From assembly GCF_015689335.1 (NCBI RefSeq), contig NZ_CP065053.1:1612001-1676000 (forward strand): a stretch of DNA of 64,000 nt. Reading direction: 5' to 3'. The position numbers and the translations under genes were made by a program. The notes below the pieces were generated by a model, which was not told the origin of the DNA, did not search any database, and worked only from the letters and a program-made list of their open reading frames with translations. This DNA is from Massilia antarctica (GTDB lineage: Bacteria; Pseudomonadota; Gammaproteobacteria; Burkholderiales; Burkholderiaceae_D). Below are positions 29,445-39,560 of the stretch, in pieces; the stretch's first letter is position 1, and every line of letters starts with the position of its first letter.

Positions 29445-30746
29445 ATGCTGATTAAAAGTCTGATGGGCTGGTTCGCCGCCGGCGCGCTCGCGATGCTGAG
29501 TGCCTGCAGCACGCCCTGCGACAGGCCGGGGGGATTGTGCGCGCCTATCGAACCAAACACAAGTGTCGCACCGGCCCAGCCGCGCGTGATCGCGGTCCAG
29601 GAGCCGGTCGTGCCGGAAGCCGAGGTCGAGACCATGGCGGTCGATGCGCCTCCCGGCGCCGTGGCTGCCCATCCGCACGCGGCCGACCTGCCTACCGCCG
29701 TGCCCGCCGCCGTGCCTGCCGCTGCCGGCAGCAAGCCGGCCACCCGCATCGCCCTGCTGCTGCCGACCCGCTCCGACGCCCTCGGTCCGCCGGCGGGTGC
29801 CCTGCGCGCCGGTTTCATGGCCGCCTACGAACGCGACCGCAGCGGTTTCGTGGTCAACCTGATCGAGACCGGCGACAGCGCGCAAGACGTGCTGGCGGCC
29901 TACACGGACGCGCTGGCGCAGAACGATATGGTGGTCGGTCCTTTGGCGCGCTCGGCGGTAAGCGCGATCGCGGCCGCCGGCGTGGCGGTCAGCAAGCCGA
30001 CCATCGCCCTGAACCATCCGGAAGGGCGCGGCACCAACGCAGCGCTGCCGCACAATATGCTGGTCATGGGCCTGTCGATCGAAGACGAGGCGCGCCAGGT
30101 GGCGCAGTGGGCCGCGAGCGAGCATCCGGGCGCGCGCGCCCTGGTCGTGGCCGGCGCGAATGCCTGGCAGCGCCGCATCGCCAACGCCTTCGCGGCCCAG
30201 TGGAAGCAGCTGGGCAACCAGTCGCAGACGGTGGAGCTGACGGCCTCGAACGGCTATCTGAGCGAGTCGGGCATTGCCCAGCTCAAAAGCCGGGTCGATG
30301 CCGACCAGCCAGCCCTACTGTTTACCGCGCTCGACGCCGACCAGCTGCGCCAGGTGCGTGCCTCGCTCGGCAGCAACGTGCCTGCCTACGGCACCTCGTC
30401 GGTCAATCCGGGCACGGAACCGGGCACCGCCCTGGCCGAACTGGACGGCGTGCGCCTGCTCGACCTGCCATGGGAAGTGCAGCCCGACCATCCGGCGGTG
30501 ATGGTGTACCCGCGCTGGAACGCCAGCCGCCGCACGCTCGACCTCGACCGCCTGTACGCGCTCGGCATCGATGCCTTCCGCGTGGCGCGCGAAATCAGCC
30601 TGCACCCGGGCGCCTCGTTCACCATGGATGGGGTGACGGGACGGCTGTCGGTCAGCTTTGGCGACGGTCCGGCGCGCTTCGAGCGGGTCCAGCCGACTGC
30701 GGTCTACCAGGGCGGCACTTTCAAGCCGTCCGACAGCGTGAACTGA
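29445..30746 (+). CDS. lpoA: LpoA/LppC-type penicillin-binding-protein activator lipoprotein (short form)
   Basis: Lipoprotein of 433 residues (lipobox LSACS near residue 20). After a Pro/Ala linker comes the periplasmic-binding-like C-terminal domain of LpoA (RIALLLPTRSDALGPPAGALRAGFMAAYERD, then MVVGPLARSAV). E. coli LpoA, about 680 residues, has an extra N-terminal TPR domain that is missing here, as is usual in betaproteobacteria. It should activate PBP1A from the outer membrane. Synteny with rsmI, yraN, diaA and dolP supports the name. Confidence 0.88.
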   Translation: MLIKSLMGWFAAGALAMLSACSTPCDRPGGLCAPIEPNTSVAPAQPRVIAVQEPVVPEAEVETMAVDAPPGAVAAHPHAADLPTAVPAAVPAAAGSKPATRIALLLPTRSDALGPPAGALRAGFMAAYERDRSGFVVNLIETGDSAQDVLAAYTDALAQNDMVVGPLARSAVSAIAAAGVAVSKPTIALNHPEGRGTNAALPHNMLVMGLSIEDEARQVAQWAASEHPGARALVVAGANAWQRRIANAFAAQWKQLGNQSQTVELTASNGYLSESGIAQLKSRVDADQPALLFTALDADQLRQVRASLGSNVPAYGTSSVNPGTEPGTALAELDGVRLLDLPWEVQPDHPAVMVYPRWNASRRTLDLDRLYALGIDAFRVAREISLHPGASFTMDGVTGRLSVSFGDGPARFERVQPTAVYQGGTFKPSDSVN

Positions 30747-30747
30747 T

Positions 30748-31107
30748 ATGTGGCCGGCCCGGCTCAGCGGCAAGCAGCGCCAGGGCCAGCTGTGGGAACA
30801 GAGGGCGCTGGCCTACCTGCAACGCCAGGGCTTGCGCCTGATGGACACCAACTACCGCTGCCGCGGCGGCGAAATCGACCTGATCCTGCGCGATGGCGAG
30901 GCGCTGGTGTTCGTCGAAGTACGCCAGCGCGCCAGCCGTAGCCACGGTGGCGCGGCCGCCAGCATCACCCCCGCCAAGGTCGCCCGCATGGTGCGCGCGG
31001 CCCAGACCTACCTGCTGCGCTGCTCGCCCGTGCCGCCGTGCCGCTTCGACGTGGTGGCCATCGATGGCGACCGACTCGACTGGCTGCGCAACGCCATCGA
31101 GTTGTAA
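30748..31107 (+). CDS. yraN: YraN family protein (UPF0102)
   Basis: Protein of 119 residues with the UPF0102 endonuclease-like core: GQLWEQRALAYLQRQGLRLMDTNYRCRGGEIDLILRDG and VFVEVRQR hold the Glu/Asp/Glu pattern of the restriction-nuclease fold. The physiological role is uncertain. It begins 1 bp after the lpoA stop, in conserved order. Confidence 0.93.
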   Translation: MWPARLSGKQRQGQLWEQRALAYLQRQGLRLMDTNYRCRGGEIDLILRDGEALVFVEVRQRASRSHGGAAASITPAKVARMVRAAQTYLLRCSPVPPCRFDVVAIDGDRLDWLRNAIEL

Positions 31108-32404
<1,297 letters not shown>

Positions 32405-32480
32405 TGTGATGTAAGTACGTGCCTCGGGCGGGCGCCGGGCCGGGGCGGGTAGGCCGCGGGCGGCGTTTCGACAGCGCGGC

Positions 32481-32486
32481 TATAAT
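32481..32486 (+). promoter_or_regulatory. -10 box upstream of the thioredoxin-like gene
   Basis: A perfect TATAAT 31 bp before the ATG at 32518; no good -35 is seen at 16-18 bp spacing. Confidence 0.35.
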
Positions 32487-32517
32487 GACTTTCCGTTCTA
32501 CTCCAGTCCCCACAGTC

Positions 32518-33039
32518 ATGTCCACCCACACCCCGCCCCGTTCCTCCTGGCTCAAACCGGCACTCATCGGCGCGGCTGTGCTGGCCATTGCCGGCGCTGG
32601 CTATGTCGCGCTGACGCGCGGCACGCCAGCACCGGACGTGACCTTCATCGACATCAAGGGACAGAAGATCAGCTCGCAAAGCTTGCGCGGCAAGGTGGTC
32701 ATGGTCAATTTCTGGGCCACGTCGTGCGCTACCTGCGTGAAGGAAATGCCGCAGATGGTCGCGACCTACAACAAGTTCAAGGGCGCGGGCATGGAGTTCA
32801 TCGCCGTGGCGATGAAGTACGACCCGCCCAACTACGTGCTCAGTTACACCGAGACGCGCCAGTTGCCGTTCACGGTGGCGCTCGACAGCGCTGGCGACCT
32901 CGCCAAGGCCTTCGGCGACGTCGCGCTGACGCCGACCACCTTTGTCATCGATAAGGATGGCAAGATCATCAAGCGCTATGTGGGCGAACCGGATTTCCCG
33001 GCGCTCCATCAATTGCTGCAAAAAACGATTTCGGGATAA
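32518..33039 (+). CDS. Membrane-anchored TlpA/ResA-like thioredoxin
   Basis: Protein of 173 residues with an N-terminal membrane anchor (residues 14-33) and a periplasmic thioredoxin fold. The active site is NFWATSCATC with Cys70 and Cys73. The usual Pro between the cysteines is replaced (C-A-T-C), which would shift redox potential. The cis-Pro region TPTTFVIDKDGKI is intact. Likely a thiol reductant for exported proteins or cytochrome c assembly. Confidence 0.87.
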   Translation: MSTHTPPRSSWLKPALIGAAVLAIAGAGYVALTRGTPAPDVTFIDIKGQKISSQSLRGKVVMVNFWATSCATCVKEMPQMVATYNKFKGAGMEFIAVAMKYDPPNYVLSYTETRQLPFTVALDSAGDLAKAFGDVALTPTTFVIDKDGKIIKRYVGEPDFPALHQLLQKTISG

Positions 33040-33073
33040 ACTTCCGGGTCGTTCAGTCGGACAAGCGCCGACC

Positions 33074-33964
33074 TCAAAACCCCGCCTGTACCGACAAGTA
33101 AGCGCCGCGCTGGCGCTTGGGGTTGAACACGGTAATGTCGCCCAGCACCGCGTACGCCGCAGTCACCGACACCTGCTTGCTCGGGAACCAGGCCACGAAC
33201 ACGTCGTCATACGCCTTTTCATGGTCCACCCCCAGGTTGTGCGGCTTTTGGCGGTATTCCACGCCGACCACCATCTGGCGGTCCACCATGTACGCGGCCG
33301 ACACTTCCAGCATCGCCTTGTAAGCGTTGCCCTTGTCGCCGCCGAAACCCAGCAAACCCATCTGATTAGCCCTGGTCGCGCGCACGGTCGCGTTGAGCAG
33401 CAGGCTCTGCGCCAGCAACAGCTTGGTCGCGGCCACGTACACATCGGTGCCGCTGTCATCTTTCGCGCCCAGCTGGGTCACCTTGTTCACGCCCAACGTC
33501 CCCAGCCCGTCCACGCCCTTGTTGCGCTTGTACAGCGCGCCGACGGCGATTTGCGGCAGAAACACATCCTGCCCATAGACGGCGTCGCCCGCCAGTTTCA
33601 CCTTCACCCCGACGATATCCTGCCGGATGGCGAGCCGGTCGAGCGGCGCCAGGCTGCCCTTGAAGTGCTGGCGCGCCAGCGACAGCTCGACCCGGTCGGC
33701 CAGCCCGACGGCCAGTCCGGCCGTGGCTAAGGTGTAATCCTGGGTGCGCACGCCGGTGTAGTGCAGGTTCGCGCCCCAGCTGTCGCGGCTGCCGTAGCCG
33801 GTGATCAGGGCCCACGGCACCAGGCCGCCGCCGCCGGCCCCTTCGAGCTGGCTGACCCCGCCTGTCGCGCTCAGCTTGCCCATGTCGGGCCGGCCCTGTC
33901 CGTGCGCGCCACCCGCTGCCATGCCTGCCACCAGAAACAAGCCAACCGAACGCGCCATCTGCAT
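33074..33964 (-). CDS. DUF3034 family putative outer-membrane/periplasmic protein
   Basis: Protein of 296 residues with a signal peptide ending GGAHGQ. Alternating beta segments and the pattern GKLSATGGVSQLEGAGGGGLVPWALITGYGSRD match DUF3034. The ending GAYLSVQAGF, with its terminal Phe, suggests a beta-barrel inserted in the outer membrane. The start at 33964 has a strong AAGGAGG site 6 nt upstream. The function is unknown. It is convergent with the thioredoxin gene. Confidence 0.82.
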   Translation of the reverse strand: MQMARSVGLFLVAGMAAGGAHGQGRPDMGKLSATGGVSQLEGAGGGGLVPWALITGYGSRDSWGANLHYTGVRTQDYTLATAGLAVGLADRVELSLARQHFKGSLAPLDRLAIRQDIVGVKVKLAGDAVYGQDVFLPQIAVGALYKRNKGVDGLGTLGVNKVTQLGAKDDSGTDVYVAATKLLLAQSLLLNATVRATRANQMGLLGFGGDKGNAYKAMLEVSAAYMVDRQMVVGVEYRQKPHNLGVDHEKAYDDVFVAWFPSKQVSVTAAYAVLGDITVFNPKRQRGAYLSVQAGF

Positions 33965-34156
33965 GTGCCCTCCTTGAAAAGCTGAACGAAACAAGCCGTC
34001 TCTACGGTACTGCGTACGCAAACGGCGCGCGATTGGATTCAATTATTTTGCTCTATTTTGCAAATAAGTTCGTTGTATTCTGGTATGCCTTTGCGATAAC
34101 CTTACCGGGCTCTCCGCGCCATACGCGGCCACCCGAACCCACTTCCAAGGCGCGCT

Positions 34157-34747
34157 GTGTCCACCGATGTCCACCCGCTCGACCCGCAGCAACTGAGAAT
34201 CTGGCTCCTGGCAGCCGGCAAGCGCGATGCCGGCGCCTTCCGTTCTCTCTACGATGCAACTTCTCCGAAACTGTTCGGCTTCGCGCTGCGTATATTGCAC
34301 AAGCGCGAGCTCGCTGAAGAGGTATTACAAGAGGGCTATGTCGCGATCTGGAACAATGCCGCCAACTACCAGAGCCATCTTGCAGCGCCGATGACCTGGA
34401 TGGCCACCATTGTCCGGAACAAGGCTTTCGACCACCTCCGGCGCAGCGATACCGCGGTTGAAATCGATGCGGAACAGTTTGATAGTGAAGTCATGAATGC
34501 TCTACAGGATCCGCAAGCGACGCCGATCGAGGCCTTGCAAATGAGTGGCGATGCGAAAGCGCTGGCGTGGTGCATGTCCGCGCTGGAAGGGATGCATCGC
34601 CAGGTCCTTGCGCTGGCCTATTACCACGACCTGTCGCATAGCGAAGTGGCCGAGCAGATGAAGCTACCAGTCGGAACCGTGAAAACCTGGATCAGGCGCA
34701 GTCTGGAAAAACTGCGTACCTGTCTCGCGAAACGGGAGCAAACATGA
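34157..34747 (+). CDS. ECF-type RNA polymerase sigma factor (SigK-like)
   Basis: Sigma factor of 196 residues. Region 2 is FRSLYDATSPKLFGFALRIL and AEEVLQEGYVAIWNNAANY, with MTWMATIVRNKAFDHLRR as region 2.4. Region 4 is LALAYYHDLSHSEVAEQMKLPVGTVKTWIRRSLEKL. Region 3 is absent, as expected for an ECF factor. The GTG start has AAGG 6 nt upstream; ATG at 34166 is an alternative. It overlaps its anti-sigma gene by 4 bp. Confidence 0.92.
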   Translation: MSTDVHPLDPQQLRIWLLAAGKRDAGAFRSLYDATSPKLFGFALRILHKRELAEEVLQEGYVAIWNNAANYQSHLAAPMTWMATIVRNKAFDHLRRSDTAVEIDAEQFDSEVMNALQDPQATPIEALQMSGDAKALAWCMSALEGMHRQVLALAYYHDLSHSEVAEQMKLPVGTVKTWIRRSLEKLRTCLAKREQT

Positions 34748-35448
34748 ACATCCGACATAACATCGTCCTGCGCCAGAAACTGGCGGCGGAATACGTGCTG
34801 GGCACCTTGCGGGGCGGCGCGCGCCGCCGTTTCGAGCTCTGGCTGCACCAGGATGCGGACCTGCGCGACATCACCGCGCAATGGCAGCAGCGCCTGGCGC
34901 CCATGGCCGAATTCGCCGGCGGCGTGCAGCCGCCGAAAAGCGTGTGGCGCGGCATCGAACGGCGCCTGAACCTCAAGGCGAATCCGGCTTCCGGCTGGCG
35001 CTTCTGGCTCAATGACAACCTGGCGTTCTGGCGCAGCCTCGGCATGGTCTCGACCGCGATGGCGGCCCTGCTGCTGGTCGTGGTGCTGAGCAATCGTCCG
35101 GTCGATGCGCCGGTCATTTCCCATGTCGCCACCCTGAGCGACGACAAGGCGCAACCGGCCATGGTGCTCACCGCCGACCGCAAGCACCACGCGCTCGATG
35201 CGCGGGTGGTGGGCGGCGACCAGGTCGCCCCCGACAAGAGCCTGCATCTGTGGGCCGTGCCGAAGTCGGGCAAGCCGCGCTCGCTGGGGGTACTGGCTGA
35301 TAACAAGGGCAAGTTTGCCTTGCCGGATAATGCGATCGGCGACGATGTGGCGGTGCTGGCGGTGACCCTGGAGCCCAAGGGCGGCTCGCCCGACCCGAAT
35401 GGGCCGACCGGACCGATCGTGTACAAGGGTAACTGGGTGAGCTTGTAA
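34744..35448 (+). CDS. RskA-type anti-sigma factor
   Basis: Membrane protein of 234 residues. The cytoplasmic N-terminus (AAEYVLGTLRGGARRRFELWL) binds the sigma factor, one transmembrane segment lies near residues 98-117 (LGMVSTAMAALLLVVVLS), and an RskA-like periplasmic domain follows with DKSLHLWAVPKSGKPRSLGVL. ATGA overlap with the sigma gene shows translational coupling. The gene pair probably responds to envelope stress. Confidence 0.9.
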   Translation: MNIRHNIVLRQKLAAEYVLGTLRGGARRRFELWLHQDADLRDITAQWQQRLAPMAEFAGGVQPPKSVWRGIERRLNLKANPASGWRFWLNDNLAFWRSLGMVSTAMAALLLVVVLSNRPVDAPVISHVATLSDDKAQPAMVLTADRKHHALDARVVGGDQVAPDKSLHLWAVPKSGKPRSLGVLADNKGKFALPDNAIGDDVAVLAVTLEPKGGSPDPNGPTGPIVYKGNWVSL

Positions 35449-35460
35449 TGCATGTCGGCG

Positions 35461-35491
35461 CCGTCGTTTCCGCTACTGCCGGAAACGACGG
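35461..35491. repeat. Perfect 12-bp inverted repeat (REP-like or bidirectional terminator)
   Basis: CCGTCGTTTCCG and CGGAAACGACGG pair perfectly around a 7-nt loop, between convergent transcripts (anti-sigma gene and globin gene). The sequence shares the GTCGTTYCCG head with the REP-like elements at 1619 and 24641. No T-tract is present. Confidence 0.65.
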
Positions 35492-35506
35492 ACGAATCGG
35501 CGCTTC

Positions 35507-35938
35507 CTACTTCGTCACAATATCCTTCTGCATCGGCGCCAGCTTGGCCACCAGCTTGTTCTGCACCGCCGGGGCCACGCCGTTCTTGTCCATCGCCACC
35601 TGCAAATCCTCGGCCAGGGCGTTGAACTGCGCATTGGTGATGTTCAGGCCGTCATGGATATCCTTCATGTCCTTGCCCTTGTACTTGCACGGCCCGCCGG
35701 ACAGCTCGCAAAACTGCTCTTCCAGCCGCATCGACAGCTTCTTCAGGTCGGACTCCCGGAACGATTCCTTGATGCGCGCATCGGCCACGATGATCGGCAC
35801 GAAAGTGTCGACGATCTTCCTGATCCCGCCCTGGCCGCCCAGTCCCTGATAGACCGAGTCGTCGGTGGCGGGGCCGTGCGCGCAGCCGGTGGCCAGCGCC
35901 AAGGTGCCGATGCAAAAAAGCCGAGTCAAGGTCGTCAT
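35507..35938 (-). CDS. Group 1 truncated haemoglobin, lipoprotein form
   Basis: Protein of 143 residues. A lipobox (LATGC near residue 17) precedes a 2-on-2 globin: SVYQGLGGQGGIRKIVDTFVPIIV is helix B, and KDIHDGLNITNAQFNAL carries the proximal F8 His before the FG turn. Truncated globins bind O2 or NO and are normally cytoplasmic; this one should be tethered in the envelope. The start at 35938 has GGAG upstream; ATG at 35953 is also in frame. Confidence 0.85.
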   Translation of the reverse strand: MTTLTRLFCIGTLALATGCAHGPATDDSVYQGLGGQGGIRKIVDTFVPIIVADARIKESFRESDLKKLSMRLEEQFCELSGGPCKYKGKDMKDIHDGLNITNAQFNALAEDLQVAMDKNGVAPAVQNKLVAKLAPMQKDIVTK

Positions 35939-36014
35939 TCCCGCTCCGATCATGGTTGAAAGACTATCGCACTTAACAAGCACGCGCCGCCACCGGCGTG
36001 CCGCAAAACCGCGT

Positions 36015-38291
36015 CTATCCGGCGCCCAGCGCCAGCGCCTGGTCCACCGCGGCGGTGAAGGCGTCGATATCGATCGGCTTGGTCAGGTAGGCGAAAAAGC
36101 CGGCGGCCAGGCTGCGCTTGACGTCGCGCTCCATCGCATTGGCACTGAGCGCAATGACCGGAATGTGCGCCGTGCGCGGGTTGGCACGCAACTGGCGCTG
36201 CGCCTCGTGCCCATCCATGCCCGGCAGGTTGATGTCCATCAGGATGACCTGGGGCAGGTAGCTCTGCGCCAGCGCAATGCCGAGCTCGGCGCTGGGCGCG
36301 GAAATCAGCGCCAGATCGGGCCGGAAGCCGACGATTTGTTCCACCAGGACGAGGTTGGCGGGATTGTCTTCCACATACAGCAAGGTCGCCACCGCCGCAG
36401 CGCTGGCGGACGCCGGCGCCAACGGGTGCGCCGCCAGGCTCTGGTTGAGCTGCTGGTCGGCGCTCATGTCGAGCTCGATCCAAAACACGCTGCCGATGCC
36501 GGCCGTGCTCGACACCCCCATGCTGCCGCCCATCAGTTCGACCAGACGCTTGGTCACCACCAGCCCGATGCCGGTGCCTTCTTCGCTGCCGCCTTCCTGG
36601 CCGAGCCGGTTGAACGGCTGGAACAGGGCGGCCAGCTGGTCCGGACGCAAGCCCTTGCCGGTATCCTGCACCGAAATACGCACCCGCGCCGGGCCGATCG
36701 GGTTGGCGTTGACCACCACCACGCCGTTCTGGCGGTTGTACTTGATGGCGTTCGACAGCAGGTTCAGCATGATCTGCTTGAGCCGGGTGTGATCGGCCAC
36801 CACCACCAGCGCGTCGAGTTTCGGAAACACCATGCGGATGCTGCGCTCGCGGGCGCTGTCGCCCACCATGGCCTGCACGTCGTCGAGCAGGCCGGCCAGG
36901 TTCACCGCTTCCAGCGACACGCTCAGGGTGCCCGATTCGATCTTGGCCAGGTCGAGGATTTCGTTAATCAGGGCCAGCAGGTGTTGGCCGGCGGTCAGGA
37001 TATTGCGGACGAAAGCGCGCTTTTGCAGCTCGGTCGAGGGCAGCGACTCGTTGGCCAGCAACTGGGTGAAGCCGAGAATGGCATTGAGCGGCGTGCGCAG
37101 CTCGTGCGACATGCTGGTCAGGAACAAGTCCTTGGCCTGGTTGGCCCGTTCGAGCTCGACCTTCTTGTCGTTGAGGGCGCGCTCGATGCGCTTGCGCTCG
37201 GTGATGTCGCGGATCGCCGCCGATACCAGCACCCCGTCTTCGGTTTCCAGCGGCGACAGGCTGATCTCGACCGGAAACTCGGTGCCGTCGCGGCGCAAGC
37301 CGTACAGTTCGAGTCCCGCACCCATCGAACGCGGGCGCGGCTCGCCCGAAAAGCTGGCGCGGAAATGCGGATGCTGTTCGGCAAAGCGCTGCGGGATCAG
37401 GATCTCGACCTTCTTGCCGAGCAGCTCGCTGCGCGGATAGCCGAACAGTTTTTCGGTCTGGGAATTGACCAGCACGATGTCGCCCTCGCGGTTGACGATG
37501 ACGATGGCATCCGGCGCCGATTCGAGCAAGCCGCGGAATTTCTGCTCGGCCTTCTTGCGCTCGCTCACATCGCGGATCGCGCTGATGACAAAGGCGCCAG
37601 CCTCGGTGCTGATCGGCGACAGGCTGATCTCGACCGGGAACTCGACCGCGTCCTTGCGCACCCCGTACAGCTCCAGCCCGGCGCCCATGGTGCGCGTGCG
37701 CGACTGCTCGAAGTAGTGCGCGCGGTGGTCCACGTGGCCAGGGCGGAAGCGGGCCGGCAGCAGCACTTCGATCAGCTTGCCGTTCAGTTCGCCGTGCTCG
37801 TAGCCGAACATGCGCTCGGCCTGGGTATTGGCCAGCACGATGGTGCCGGTCGGGTTGGCCATGATGATGCCGTCTGGCGTCGATTCGAGCAGGTCGCGGA
37901 ATTTCGCTTCGATCAGCAGGGTGTCGCGCATGGCTCTCGACTGCGTCATGTCGCGCTTGCTGGAGACAATGTAGGCGATCTTGCCGTGTTCGTCGACAAT
38001 CGCCTTATTGTTCGAGTCGACGTAAATCAGCGCGCCATCCTTGCGCCGGCGCAGGGTCTCGTAGTCGAAGGCGCCGTGCTGCTCGAGCTGGCGCTGCGCT
38101 TCCAGGTCCAGCTCCTGCTTGCCGGGCAGCGCGATCAGCTCGCGCAGGTCGCGCCCCACGGCTTCCTCGCTGGTGTAGCCGAAGATGCGTTCGGCGCCCC
38201 TGGTCCAGCGCAGCACGATGTGGCCTGGCGTGGTGACAATCACCCCGCCGGGCGCCTCGGCGAGTATGAGCTGATCGAAGTCGATGGTCAT
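36015..38291 (-). CDS. Hybrid sensor histidine kinase with three PAS domains and a receiver
   Basis: Protein of 758 residues without membrane segments. PAS1 covers about 10-125, PAS2 135-255 ([28 protein letters not shown]) and PAS3 260-380 ([28 protein letters not shown]). HisKA follows with the phospho-acceptor in [16 protein letters not shown], then HATPase ([38 protein letters not shown]). A C-terminal receiver ([10 protein letters not shown]) has its Asp in [13 protein letters not shown]. No output regulator lies nearby, so phosphotransfer partners are elsewhere. The start at 38291 follows a GGAGAG site. Confidence 0.92.
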   Translation of the reverse strand: MTIDFDQLILAEAPGGVIVTTPGHIVLRWTRGAERIFGYTSEEAVGRDLRELIALPGKQELDLEAQRQLEQHGAFDYETLRRRKDGALIYVDSNNKAIVDEHGKIAYIVSSKRDMTQSRAMRDTLLIEAKFRDLLESTPDGIIMANPTGTIVLANTQAERMFGYEHGELNGKLIEVLLPARFRPGHVDHRAHYFEQSRTRTMGAGLELYGVRKDAVEFPVEISLSPISTEAGAFVISAIRDVSERKKAEQKFRGLLESAPDAIVIVNREGDIVLVNSQTEKLFGYPRSELLGKKVEILIPQRFAEQHPHFRASFSGEPRPRSMGAGLELYGLRRDGTEFPVEISLSPLETEDGVLVSAAIRDITERKRIERALNDKKVELERANQAKDLFLTSMSHELRTPLNAILGFTQLLANESLPSTELQKRAFVRNILTAGQHLLALINEILDLAKIESGTLSVSLEAVNLAGLLDDVQAMVGDSARERSIRMVFPKLDALVVVADHTRLKQIMLNLLSNAIKYNRQNGVVVVNANPIGPARVRISVQDTGKGLRPDQLAALFQPFNRLGQEGGSEEGTGIGLVVTKRLVELMGGSMGVSSTAGIGSVFWIELDMSADQQLNQSLAAHPLAPASASAAAVATLLYVEDNPANLVLVEQIVGFRPDLALISAPSAELGIALAQSYLPQVILMDINLPGMDGHEAQRQLRANPRTAHIPVIALSANAMERDVKRSLAAGFFAYLTKPIDIDAFTAAVDQALALGAG

Positions 38292-38442
38292 CCGGACTCT
38301 CCGGCTGGTGGACAGTGGCGCCGGGACGGATGAGGACGCACGGCGCAAGGTCCGGCCATCATGCGCCTTTCCGGATCATTGTCAAACGCAAGTAGTCGGA
38401 TGTAATACTTTCAGTCAGCAATTGAGGCCCGGCAGCGCATCC

Positions 38443-38868
38443 TTATGCCGGATACAAAATCATCTGGGTGCAGCGGAACAGGGCGATGGTCTTGCCATTG
38501 GCTTCATTGGTGACCACCACATCCCACACCTGGGTGGTTTTGCCGAGGTGGGCCGCCTTGGCCACGCAGGCGATGGCGCCGTCGCGCGCGGTGCCGAGGT
38601 GGTTCGACTTGATTTCGATGGTGGTAAAGCTGTTCGCCCCTTGCGGCAGGTTGGCCACGCAGGCGTAGCCGGCGGCGGTGTCGGCCAGGGTGATGACAGT
38701 GCCGGCGTGCAGGAAGCCGTTGGGTGCGAGCAAGTGCGGCTTGACTTCCAGACGCGCCGCCACTTCGCCGCCGCCGACCCGGGTGATTTCCACGCCCAGG
38801 TAACCGGGCAAGGTGCCGGCGCCGAAACTGTTCATCGATTCAGGGGTAAACTGTTGTTGCTGCGTCAT
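38443..38868 (-). CDS. PaaI-type hotdog-fold thioesterase
   Basis: Protein of 141 residues: LPGYLGVEITRVGGGEVAARLEVKPHLLAPNGFLHAGTVITLADTAAGYA holds the hotdog helix and the Gly/Asp pattern of PaaI/YbgC-like acyl-CoA thioesterases. The substrate is unknown. The start at 38868 gives normal length but has a weak ribosome site; M22 before NSFGAG is an alternative. Confidence 0.87.
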   Translation of the reverse strand: MTQQQQFTPESMNSFGAGTLPGYLGVEITRVGGGEVAARLEVKPHLLAPNGFLHAGTVITLADTAAGYACVANLPQGANSFTTIEIKSNHLGTARDGAIACVAKAAHLGKTTQVWDVVVTNEANGKTIALFRCTQMILYPA

Positions 38869-38942
38869 GATGTGCTCGTTCGCGATTGAAATAAGCACGA
38901 TTGTACGTTTTTATTCCCTGCCCGGTTAACCGAGGTCCGATC

Positions 38943-39560
38943 TTGAAAAAATGTGTACTTGCACTGCTGTGCCTGCCCCTGCTGCTGTCCGCTCTGTCGG
39001 CCCGGGCGCAGAACGCCACCCCGGCGCGCCTGGCGGACGCCGCGCGCGCGCAGGTGGGCCTGACCACCCGCTACGATCCGCGCTACGAGCGCATCGCCTT
39101 TCCCGGCGGCGACGTGCCGATCGAACGCGGGGTGTGCACCGACGTGGTGATCCGCGCTTACCGCAAGGTCGGCGCGGACTTGCAGGAACTGGTGCACAAC
39201 GATATGAAGAAAGCCTGGGATGCCTATCCGCACCTGTGGCAACTCAAGCGCCCCGATCCGAATATCGACCACCGCCGCGTGCCCAACCTGGCCACTTATT
39301 TCAAGCGCCACGGCAAGGCCATGATCCCCTCGCGCGATGGCGCCGCTTACCAGACCGGCGACATCGTCACGTGGATGCTGCCGGGCAATCTGCCGCACAT
39401 CGGCATCGTGTCCGGCCAGCGCGGCGGCGCCGGGGTGCCGCTGGTGATCCACAACATCGGCAACGGCACCCAGGTCGAGGACCGCCTGTTCGCCTGGCCG
39501 CTCAGCGGGCACTATCGCTGGCAGCCGGCCGACCAGCCGGGGCTCAGCGCAAGCCGCTGA
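38943..39560 (+). CDS. DUF1287 family exported protein
   Basis: Protein of 205 residues with signal peptide LKKCVLALLCLPLLLSALSA. DUF1287 pieces are TTRYDPRYERIAFPGGDVPIERGVCTDVVIRAYRKVG, with the Cys of an NlpC/P60-like fold, NLATYFKRHG, GDIVTWMLPGNLPHIGIVS and VIHNIGNGTQ. Cys, His and His sit as a papain-like triad, so a cell-wall or amide hydrolase is possible. The start is a TTG with GAGG 7 nt upstream; the nearby ATG at 38951 is in another frame. Its last 17 bp overlap the convergent DUF4139 gene. Confidence 0.82.
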   Translation: MKKCVLALLCLPLLLSALSARAQNATPARLADAARAQVGLTTRYDPRYERIAFPGGDVPIERGVCTDVVIRAYRKVGADLQELVHNDMKKAWDAYPHLWQLKRPDPNIDHRRVPNLATYFKRHGKAMIPSRDGAAYQTGDIVTWMLPGNLPHIGIVSGQRGGAGVPLVIHNIGNGTQVEDRLFAWPLSGHYRWQPADQPGLSASR

